NCBI GenBank assembly: GCA_002717145.1
Contig: PBCP01000018.1
Coordinates: 1-37,274, forward strand
Direction of reading: 5' to 3'
From: Planctomycetaceae bacterium
GTDB taxonomy: Bacteria > Planctomycetota > Planctomycetia > Pirellulales > Pirellulaceae
Length of the DNA: 37,274 nucleotides
The notes below the pieces were generated by a model. That model did no database searches, was not told the origin of the DNA, and saw only the letters and a list, made by a program, of their open reading frames with translations. Made by a program: the position numbers and the translations under genes. Shown in pieces: positions 7,731-15,006 of the stretch. Position 1 is the first letter of the stretch, and each line of letters starts with the position of its first letter.

Positions 7731-8954
7731 ATGAAGAACCAATACGACATGGATACTCACGATTTAACCCGCAAACTCCAGGTGAAGAACGACTCTAAAA
7801 TCGTCATGCTCGTTGCCGATGGTTTAGGAGGTCTACCACATGAAGTTGGTGGACAAACCGAATTAGAAGCAGCTCACACTCCGAATCTGGATGCGTTAGC
7901 AAGTCGTGGAATTCAAGGGCTCAGTACTCCCGTACTTCCCGGAATCGCTCCCGGCTCCGGCCCTGGTCACCTCGGGCTTTTTGGCTATGACCCACTGAAA
8001 TATGAGATCGGTCGAGGAGCGCTCGAGGCCACGGGAATTGGATTTGAATTACAGGATGGCGATGTTGCCATCCGCTGTAATTTTTGTACTCTCGACGAGT
8101 TTGGAAATATCACTGACCGACGTGCCGGACGGATTGCCAGTGAACTGAGTGCCCCGATTGCTGAAAGCCTTCGGCAAATTCAAATCGAAGGGATCGAAAT
8201 CTTCGTGGAACCTGTCAAAGAACACCGATTTGTTGTCGTGCTACGAGGAGATGGACTGGGCGGTAATGTTCTGGATACCGACCCTCAGGCGACAGGAGTC
8301 CCTCCACTCGACCCGGTAGCCACCGATCCTGAAAGTGAGAAGACGGCGGAAGTTGCCAAAGAATTCCTGCGGCAGGCACGTGAAATCCTTAAAGATCAGC
8401 CACAGGCCAACTTTCATACCATGCGTGGATTTGCGGCAAAACCCAATTTACCAACTTACGAAGATGTTTATGGCCTAAAAGCAGCAGCTGTGGCTGTCTA
8501 TCCCATGTACAAAGGTCTTGCCCGATTAGTTGGAATGGACATAATCGGGAATGCTTCCAATCTGGATGAACAAGCAGCCATCGTCAAAGAAAACTGGGAG
8601 AACTACGATTTCTTCTTTGTACACTTCAAATACACCGACAGTACCGGAGAGGATGGCAATTTTGAAGAAAAGAAAGCTCGTACTGAAGACTTCGATGCCT
8701 TCATTCCTAAAATTTTGGAACTAGATCCATCCGTCGTCATCGTCACTGGAGACCACAGTACGCCAAGCTTTCTCGCCAATCACAGCTGGCATCCTGTGCC
8801 TACGCTTCTGAGTTCTGACTGTTGTCGCTATGACAATCTGAATGAATTCAACGAATCTTCCGCCCGGGTAGGTGGACTGGGACAATTCGAAGCAAAACAC
8901 CTGATGACACTTGCATTGGCAAATGCGGGGCGATTGGGTAAATACGGCGCGTAA
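7731..8954 (+). CDS. apgM: 2,3-bisphosphoglycerate-independent phosphoglycerate mutase, archaeal type
   Basis: Converts 3-phosphoglycerate to 2-phosphoglycerate. This is the metal-dependent aPGAM branch of the alkaline phosphatase superfamily, not the longer two-domain GpmI. Metal and nucleophile motifs are visible: VADGLGG with Asp30, then PGSGPGH with candidate nucleophile Ser76, LFGYDP, YEIGRGALEATGIG, RCNFCT, HFKYTDSTGEDG, and the C-terminal TGDHSTPS and HSWHPVP metal-binding segments. The length of 407 residues fits the family. The start is ATG at 7731; a second ATG at 7749 would remove six residues. Neither has a strong ribosome binding site. It converges with the NPCBM-protein gene, leaving 34 bases in which I see no clear terminator. 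Confidence 0.93.
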   Translation: MKNQYDMDTHDLTRKLQVKNDSKIVMLVADGLGGLPHEVGGQTELEAAHTPNLDALASRGIQGLSTPVLPGIAPGSGPGHLGLFGYDPLKYEIGRGALEATGIGFELQDGDVAIRCNFCTLDEFGNITDRRAGRIASELSAPIAESLRQIQIEGIEIFVEPVKEHRFVVVLRGDGLGGNVLDTDPQATGVPPLDPVATDPESEKTAEVAKEFLRQAREILKDQPQANFHTMRGFAAKPNLPTYEDVYGLKAAAVAVYPMYKGLARLVGMDIIGNASNLDEQAAIVKENWENYDFFFVHFKYTDSTGEDGNFEEKKARTEDFDAFIPKILELDPSVVIVTGDHSTPSFLANHSWHPVPTLLSSDCCRYDNLNEFNESSARVGGLGQFEAKHLMTLALANAGRLGKYGA

Positions 8955-8988
8955 CATTCAAGCTATTACCGCCCTACTCCAGCTTATC

Positions 8989-10245
8989 TCAATCGACCAC
9001 AAACCTTGCATCGAGCCAATTTGCATAGTCGGCCACGGTTGCGCGATCTGCCATCCCCACAGCAAGCGAAAGCTCTGTTGCGCCCTGAAGCTCCACCTGA
9101 ATGGTCCGGCTTGGATCGCCTCCACGCAGGACACGGCTGGAATGAACAGAACGCCACTCCCCCGCCCCCGATCGCAAAAACACATGAAAGGTAACGCTGC
9201 CGCGTCTTAAGGCTCGTGAATCCACGGCGATATCGCTTACAAACAACAAAGCGTCATCGGGCACCTTAAATGTCTTTCGAGATAGGGCGCTCATACCAAT
9301 TCCATGTAACGCCAATGAATCGTTCGACCGTAACCACCCGCCAAGGACATTGCGTCCCTTGCCGTCCCGCTCTGGTAGAACATGTGTTAATTCAAAGAGT
9401 TCGTTACCTAACTCTCCTTCAAAAAACGGAAGTGCTACTGTTTGAGCACTTTCCACCTCATCCAGATAGACAACATTGGACCTGATAGGTTGTAAAAACT
9501 CGAGATGATCCCATGCGTTAAAATCTTCAAGCGAAAAAAGTGGGGCGGCAGTTTTCAAAATTACACCGGTAGAGGTATTCCAAACTAACTCACTTCCCTG
9601 ACAGCTCACGTTGTCAGCCGGCCCGAAGCTGCCGTCAGAGAAGCCAATCGTCGCTCTGGTAGAATCGCTTCTGACAAATGGATTAAAGATACAAGCTTTC
9701 ACCGAGGCGAACGGGATGACGAATTCCTTACCAAGTGAGGTTTGCGATAATATAATTCGGCCGTCCTCATTGATCGAGCATGAGGCATCGAGACGGGTTT
9801 GGTCATTAAAAACAACGAAACCAGCTGCTTGGTAGTGAAATACACTTTCAAGTAATCGATCGCGGGCAGATAAGACTTTAGGCACATTACGAATGATCGC
9901 TCGTACATCCTGCCAAGATACAATAACCGGCTTCCAAAGTAGGGACTGAATCGTCAATCCGTCAGGTCGCAGTTCAAGCTGATCCGCAACAACAACTTCA
10001 CCTTGCCTCAAGACCACCCAACTACGGTTTGCACGTTCTCGAAGTTCTCCATAGCGATATAAATTTTCCCAAGCAATTTTGGAACCATCGGCAAACTGCA
10101 CTTCATTCTCCAGCAATTGCACCAATTGATTCTGACTGACTGCACCTGTTGGATGAAGCTGGACACGGTATTGTGCGTATATATCTTCTGTGCAACCAAG
10201 ACAAACCAAACCCGCCATCAGAAATCGTACAATGAATCGAATCAT
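8989..10245 (-). CDS. Secreted protein with C-terminal NPCBM-type domain
   Basis: A 418-residue exported protein. The N-terminal hydrophobic stretch ends at a possible cleavage after IYA; a lipobox-like LVCLGC also occurs at about 13-18, so a lipoprotein is possible. Residues about 30-290 are beta-rich with repeated ELVWNTSTG / KIAWENL-type strands and are not recognised. From about 300 the pattern fits NPCBM, a putative carbohydrate-binding module: GWLRSNDSLALHG, FVSDIAVDS, GSVTFHVFLR, LRGGDPSRTIQVELQGATELSLAV and a final YANWLDARFVV. This suggests binding to a glycan or surface polymer. It is the last gene of the MoxR/VWA gene run, 12 bases after the squalene-cyclase-repeat gene. Confidence 0.85.
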   Translation of the reverse strand: MIRFIVRFLMAGLVCLGCTEDIYAQYRVQLHPTGAVSQNQLVQLLENEVQFADGSKIAWENLYRYGELRERANRSWVVLRQGEVVVADQLELRPDGLTIQSLLWKPVIVSWQDVRAIIRNVPKVLSARDRLLESVFHYQAAGFVVFNDQTRLDASCSINEDGRIILSQTSLGKEFVIPFASVKACIFNPFVRSDSTRATIGFSDGSFGPADNVSCQGSELVWNTSTGVILKTAAPLFSLEDFNAWDHLEFLQPIRSNVVYLDEVESAQTVALPFFEGELGNELFELTHVLPERDGKGRNVLGGWLRSNDSLALHGIGMSALSRKTFKVPDDALLFVSDIAVDSRALRRGSVTFHVFLRSGAGEWRSVHSSRVLRGGDPSRTIQVELQGATELSLAVGMADRATVADYANWLDARFVVD

Positions 10246-10257
10246 ACTAACTCACCT

Positions 10258-11325
10258 TTACTTTCGTAACAGTGGGAGAAAGGTTTTAGGCATACTTAAA
10301 ATCAGGCAGGCCATGGCTGTCGCGTATTCATTGCAAATCGCTTCATCTTCCCAGGCACCAGAGGGCATCTGTTTCCGCAGTAACAAATCTCCTACCTGCT
10401 TATACCATGATTTCCACTCGTCACCACCTTGTTGCCACAATGCATGAGCAGCGTAGTACTGGCCATAGAAATAATGAGGGTTACCCGCATATTCTGCATT
10501 GGCTGGGACATTCTGCATGAGATAACGAGATCCCAAGGTATAGATTCCCTTCTTCTTTACGCCGAGACTGGATAAGGCGACCATTGCTGCTCCCGTTCTA
10601 GGATAAGCACTTTCACCTTCGGCTGTAACATAACGAAAGCCGCCATCTGCATTTTGCAAATTCAGGACATAATTCCGAGCAAGCGTCACTGTTTTTCCGG
10701 GGACAAAAAACCCTGCATTGCGTGCAGCACGTAACGCCATCGTTTGGCAAACCGTAACCGAAATATCGGCATCTTTCTTAGCAGGTTCGTATCGCCAGCC
10801 ACCTTCTTCGTTCTGAGTCGAAACGATTAACTCGATGGCATTCATTAATGCCGGACGCACCTCCGGCTGACGAGTCACGCCGTAAACCTGTGCCAAAAAC
10901 AAAGACGCAAAGCCATGTCCGTACATCAAGCCCCGAACTCCCTGATCCGGAACCCCTATCAAACCATTTTGTTGAGCATGTTGCAAAACAAAGTCGACCA
11001 ATCGGCTCACATGTTTTCCATAAGGCCCACGGCCAGGTAAATTCCCTAAACCGAGAAATGCTAAGCCCCCTAAACTCACAACAGCCAGATTCTGCTGATA
11101 GGCTGTCTGACCAAACGAACCATCATTCTGGACTCTCGAGGCCAGCCAGGCGATTGCTTTTTCAACTGCCTGCATTTGTTTTTCCAAGGTTTTACCTGAC
11201 GATACTTGTTTCCCCAACGCATGGTTTGGGCTCGCACTGGGTGCGCAAAAACCAGTGCCCAGAAGGCTCAGGCTAGTTAGCCTCTGCAAAACAGAGCGTC
11301 GATCAAATTTAGCCAATGTTTTCAA
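10258..11325 (-). CDS. Exported prenyltransferase/squalene-cyclase-repeat protein
   Basis: 355 residues built from alpha/alpha-toroid repeats of the squalene oxidase cyclase / prenyltransferase type. QW-like motifs are visible at about 65-72 (QNDGSFG), 171-179 (QNEEGGWRY), 224-232 (QNADGGFRY) and 319-325. The position matching the catalytic DxDD of hopene cyclases reads DADIS (185-189), so the full acid motif is absent and terpene cyclisation is doubtful. The N-terminus DRRSVLQRLTSLSLLG looks like a twin-arginine export signal. The start is TTG at 11325, with AAGAAGAA 5 bases upstream. It lies 1 base after the preceding gene's stop. A structural or binding role at the envelope is more likely than an enzyme role; that is inference. 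Confidence 0.85.
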   Translation of the reverse strand: MKTLAKFDRRSVLQRLTSLSLLGTGFCAPSASPNHALGKQVSSGKTLEKQMQAVEKAIAWLASRVQNDGSFGQTAYQQNLAVVSLGGLAFLGLGNLPGRGPYGKHVSRLVDFVLQHAQQNGLIGVPDQGVRGLMYGHGFASLFLAQVYGVTRQPEVRPALMNAIELIVSTQNEEGGWRYEPAKKDADISVTVCQTMALRAARNAGFFVPGKTVTLARNYVLNLQNADGGFRYVTAEGESAYPRTGAAMVALSSLGVKKKGIYTLGSRYLMQNVPANAEYAGNPHYFYGQYYAAHALWQQGGDEWKSWYKQVGDLLLRKQMPSGAWEDEAICNEYATAMACLILSMPKTFLPLLRK

Positions 11326-11326
11326 T

Positions 11327-11974
11327 TTAATTCTTCTTTAATTTCCAATAAAACTGCTGCAGTAATTGCTCATATCCTGGTAGGAATGGCTGCGCTGAAG
11401 ACGCCCGCAATGGTATCTGAACTGACGGCGGCAATTGATTCCATGTGGATTCCAACAGGTCGCCTGTTGGTGTAACAATAGTAGGGTTTTCTGTTACGGT
11501 GTTTTCCCCTGTCGAACCCACACCGGCCTGTTGTCCAGCTAGTCCTTCGCTGGGCATAGCTACAACCCCTTTCGCATTAGCCAAATCATCTTGATCGATC
11601 AGCGAATCCAGTCGACGAAGAATGTCAAACTGCAATGGCTCAATTCCATTGGCTATTTCACCGCCCGACCGCTTTCTCAAGAGTTCTAAATGATGCTGAA
11701 GCTGTTGCCGGACAGTTAGCAATTCACTATCTTCTCCCTGTTCGCCCACATCTTCCCCCAGACTAAACTGAGTATTCCCATCCGCTAACTCATCTTCTCT
11801 TTCGTCTATAGAGTTTGAACTATCAGACTCCGGGTATCGATCTGTTACTTTAAACAGCTTTTTCACCGTGACCTCAGGAAGCAAAACCGGTGACCCTTCG
11901 GTGCTCATCGCATGCGGGACAAAGACAATACCTGCGATAACCAACCCCCAGACCGCAAAGCACCTATTCGACAT
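11327..11974 (-). CDS. Secreted protein of unknown function (215 aa)
   Basis: Not recognised. The signal peptide is MSNRCFAVWGLVIAGI-type, cleaved probably near HAMS. The mature protein has a leucine/glutamine-rich helical section (LLTVRQQLQHHLELLRKR), an acidic stretch and a Gly/Thr-rich linker. It ends QPFLPGYEQLLQQFYWKLKKN, a short C-terminal motif that might be an interaction site. The start at ATG 11974 is preferred over a longer frame from 12040, because AAGGGAG lies 6 bases upstream and a signal peptide then begins at residue 1. It overlaps the end of the preceding 1012-residue protein gene by 11 bases, suggesting coupled translation in the MoxR/VWA operon. Confidence 0.75.
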   Translation of the reverse strand: MSNRCFAVWGLVIAGIVFVPHAMSTEGSPVLLPEVTVKKLFKVTDRYPESDSSNSIDEREDELADGNTQFSLGEDVGEQGEDSELLTVRQQLQHHLELLRKRSGGEIANGIEPLQFDILRRLDSLIDQDDLANAKGVVAMPSEGLAGQQAGVGSTGENTVTENPTIVTPTGDLLESTWNQLPPSVQIPLRASSAQPFLPGYEQLLQQFYWKLKKN

Positions 11975-14900
11975 CTGATTCTCCCTTGTCATCATCCGGT
12001 TCCCCCTTGGTCCGATGAATCTGGTTAAGGGCTTCCACAATCTCGGCCTGACGCTGCACCAACATATCCAACTGCTGCTTCTGCTCGTCCGTTAATTCTG
12101 CTATCTGAAGCAGAGGATTTACTTCAACATGTAATCGTTGCTGCAAAAGTCGAATAAGTGACAAAGTTTCGGAATGGGTAGACTTCAAGCGTTTTTCTGT
12201 GTCATTATCCGAAGGAGTCTCCTGAGTTAACTGTTTAGCTGCAACCCCTATCATTACAGACAACATTTCCAAAGCTTCTTGCTGACACTGTTTTTGGGAG
12301 CCATCGTCTGAGACTATGGCCTCTGCAGCCTGATACTGCAGCGTTGCAACATCTTGCAAACCGAATTCAATTAACGCCGATACGGACGATTGACGTGACA
12401 GATCTGCAGCATTGTCTGCAAGATCGGTTTGTCTTTGGGCCAGGGTATCAAGATTGGATACTGTCTTGACTTCCAACAACTCCGCCTGCATGCGATACAA
12501 CCGTTTAAGTTGTTCTATGAATAGACGTGCCTTGCGGTCCTGCGTTTGTTCGCTCTCTCCCGGATCTATTCCCCATTCGAGCAGTATGCTCTGAATTGTC
12601 GAAATTACCTCAGTCTGTTTTGCCAATCCAATCGCAAACTGCCGATTATCTAAATTTGCGGCTGCCTGTCTCATATCCGAAACAACAGATTTCGCCAGAT
12701 CCTGAGTAACAGAATTAATAATCATCTGCCTCTCGGAAATCGTTTGGTCCATTAAATGAAAGACCTCTGACGCCAACGAAAACTGCGAATCTTTCAACTC
12801 AGCAATTCTTGCATCATTGACTTCAACATTCGACATCAATGCTTCAGTAGCCAATGATGATACTTCAGTTTTAAGATCTAACTGCTGCCTTAAGAATGCT
12901 TTCCAGGCCGACTCAAACTCGGCCCGTGAATAATCGGATGATTGTTCACCCAGCAGGGCATCAATCAACTCTGCAGCCTTCAGTAGATGGCTTTCAATTC
13001 CCTCCAGGCTTCTTAACCACTGGTCATTTGAAATTTCAGACTGATTTCGAATCTGATAAATGCTTGCCTGCAAAGGATTCACGTGCTCATCCATGATTTG
13101 CTTCGACAATTGACTCAAGCCGTCCAATGATTCTTTTATCAGAGGAGCCTCAACTTTAGTGAGTCGTAATGTTTCCTCAACTTCCCTAAGTCTGGCCGAG
13201 ATCGACATACTTCCTCCCGTCAGCACTTCACGAATATTAATGCCTTCCAAACTCAACTGCTGAAGTAAATTCGGCACCGTGGAATTCACAAACTCGGTAG
13301 ACCGTAGTTTTTGCAATATCAGCACAGAGTCCCGCATGAGTCCTTGCAGAAAACGAAAGCGATTTTGTAGATCTTCAATTTTCTGCGTTAGTTGCCCTCG
13401 CAATTCACGATCAGACGAAACTATTAAACTGACAGCATTACTGGTGGATTGATTACCTAATTGATCCTCTACCCAAATGGACAGCGTAAGTTCTGCCCCC
13501 ACGTCCAAACCTGCCAGCAAACTGACATCCACACCACACTCAATCTGAACGCTATCCGGTTGGTGCTTCAGAAAGACTCTGTTTGAATCAAACAGAGGGC
13601 GTGTACCAACCAAAACCTTTGAAAAATCTAAGGGGATCCGAAGGGATGACTCCGGAGTCGAATCATGCGCCTGTATCACGACTTCGAGTTGTTCCACTTT
13701 CAAATCATCAGTTGCATGTAACAACAAAGGAAGAATTCCTGTCGCCGTCAGCAGAGCTCCGGTAGTCGGTTTTAGAATTTCTGCCTGTGGGGCCTGATCT
13801 GCCTCAACTTCGATTTGCCAGAATTCACGCGTTTGAGAAATGACCCCCTGGCCATCTTCAAATTCCAGCCAAAAGAATCCTGATTCGACAATTCCCAATT
13901 CGTCCAGGGTCACACCAAACGATTCACCACTACGATTTATTTCCATAGGATACGAAGAACGTTTTCCGTTAGAGTCCCAAATCAAACGTGCCCTAACGAC
14001 TGAATTATCAAGCAGAGCAAAAAATGACAACTGACTTGTCGGTAAAGCACGCGTCAAAGTGTCGCCAACATATGTCTCCAGACCTGTATAGTCGGGAGGT
14101 GAAATCGTCAATCTGGAGTCACGAATCGTAGGAGCAGCAACGACAGCAACTTTGTTCCAGCCGACATCATGAAAGTCACCACCCTCAAGTCGAAACTTAA
14201 AAGACTCGAGAACATCATTTAGATGGAATTCAGCCACCTTGGCCTCGCCGCCCAGACGGATCAACTCACTTTTTTCCGCGCTCTGCCATTTCAATTCCAA
14301 CGTCAAATCGGGTGGTAGCGGACCATGTAGATTGACTACTTGAATTAAGTAGTCTCCACCTTCCGCCACCTGCTTACGGTAATCGACGACCCTCAACTCA
14401 AATTGTCTTGGCCAGTGTACACCATTCCATGGCATAACGAGTCGTTGTGTCGCTGTGGCTGCCTGTTGAGGACTGGAAACAATAACTATCAAAACCAACA
14501 AGAGAATACTAGTTACGCTTAGGATAGGACGCATGAGCACGCGAAGGCGAAAGCATTGCTGCAACTCCAGCAGTGTCAGCTCTCGATAAACCTGGTCAGC
14601 CAATCCATTAAGAAACTGACGCTGGATCACTGTCAATTCTTCGATTCTGCTATGTAAATCACAAACCGTCGACAGTCGCTGTTGTAATTGAGGAAATATT
14701 TGTTCCAACCGCCTCGCCACATCGACAGGTCCTGGCTTAAACCGTTCAGCCGGTACAATAATCTTGGTCATTGCCAAAGCCAGGATAGTTAGGAACAAAC
14801 CCGACTGAAACCAGACAAGCAAATTTGAACGCGATTGTAGAAGGTAATCCACCGTTGCCAGGATTCCTGCGCCGACCAAAATCAAGATGGAGAACCAACA

Positions 14901-15002
14901 TAGGGCGCGCAAAAAGACCAGCCGTCGTGAGCGTGCCGCAAGACGATCAACAACTTCACGAACTAATGACAGTTCCGGAGAATCGAGTGTTTCGTGTGTC
15001 AT
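11964..15002 (-). CDS. Large membrane-anchored coiled-coil protein (DUF4175-like), 1012 aa
   Basis: Three hydrophobic helices lie near the N-terminus at about 31-53, 60-82 and 156-176, with a cytoplasmic or inter-helix helical segment between the second and third. A beta-rich exported part follows (about 185-530, Ig/cadherin-like strands such as APTIRDSRLTISPPDYTG). Then comes a long helical, heptad-like region (about 535-1000) rich in Leu, Gln, Glu and Ser. The layout resembles proteins annotated as DUF4175 in VWA/MoxR operons. No catalytic motif is visible. It may act as a long envelope-spanning scaffold for the VWA proteins encoded next to it; this rests on context. The ATG at 15002 lies 4 bases after the VWA protein's stop codon. 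Confidence 0.82.
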   Translation of the reverse strand: MTHETLDSPELSLVREVVDRLAARSRRLVFLRALCWFSILILVGAGILATVDYLLQSRSNLLVWFQSGLFLTILALAMTKIIVPAERFKPGPVDVARRLEQIFPQLQQRLSTVCDLHSRIEELTVIQRQFLNGLADQVYRELTLLELQQCFRLRVLMRPILSVTSILLLVLIVIVSSPQQAATATQRLVMPWNGVHWPRQFELRVVDYRKQVAEGGDYLIQVVNLHGPLPPDLTLELKWQSAEKSELIRLGGEAKVAEFHLNDVLESFKFRLEGGDFHDVGWNKVAVVAAPTIRDSRLTISPPDYTGLETYVGDTLTRALPTSQLSFFALLDNSVVRARLIWDSNGKRSSYPMEINRSGESFGVTLDELGIVESGFFWLEFEDGQGVISQTREFWQIEVEADQAPQAEILKPTTGALLTATGILPLLLHATDDLKVEQLEVVIQAHDSTPESSLRIPLDFSKVLVGTRPLFDSNRVFLKHQPDSVQIECGVDVSLLAGLDVGAELTLSIWVEDQLGNQSTSNAVSLIVSSDRELRGQLTQKIEDLQNRFRFLQGLMRDSVLILQKLRSTEFVNSTVPNLLQQLSLEGINIREVLTGGSMSISARLREVEETLRLTKVEAPLIKESLDGLSQLSKQIMDEHVNPLQASIYQIRNQSEISNDQWLRSLEGIESHLLKAAELIDALLGEQSSDYSRAEFESAWKAFLRQQLDLKTEVSSLATEALMSNVEVNDARIAELKDSQFSLASEVFHLMDQTISERQMIINSVTQDLAKSVVSDMRQAAANLDNRQFAIGLAKQTEVISTIQSILLEWGIDPGESEQTQDRKARLFIEQLKRLYRMQAELLEVKTVSNLDTLAQRQTDLADNAADLSRQSSVSALIEFGLQDVATLQYQAAEAIVSDDGSQKQCQQEALEMLSVMIGVAAKQLTQETPSDNDTEKRLKSTHSETLSLIRLLQQRLHVEVNPLLQIAELTDEQKQQLDMLVQRQAEIVEALNQIHRTKGEPDDDKGESDVE
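11981..11987 (-). promoter_or_regulatory. Ribosome binding site deciding ATG start at 11974
   Basis: AAGGGAG on the minus strand, 6 bases before ATG at 11974 and inside the end of the upstream gene. It moves the start of the 215-residue protein 66 bases downstream of the longest possible frame. Confidence 0.65.
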
Positions 15003-15006
15003 ACTT

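Noticed and set aside
8955..8988. Possible bidirectional terminator between convergent genes
   Set aside because: I searched the 34 bases for an inverted repeat with a T-run and found none worth calling.
10848..11276. Open frame of 142 codons on the plus strand
   Set aside because: It lies entirely opposite the squalene-cyclase-repeat gene, which has strong family motifs. The frame has no signal, motif or ribosome binding site.
11975..12040. N-terminal extension of the 215-residue secreted protein
   Set aside because: It overlaps the upstream gene by 77 bases and places the signal peptide internally. A strong ribosome binding site lies before ATG 11974.
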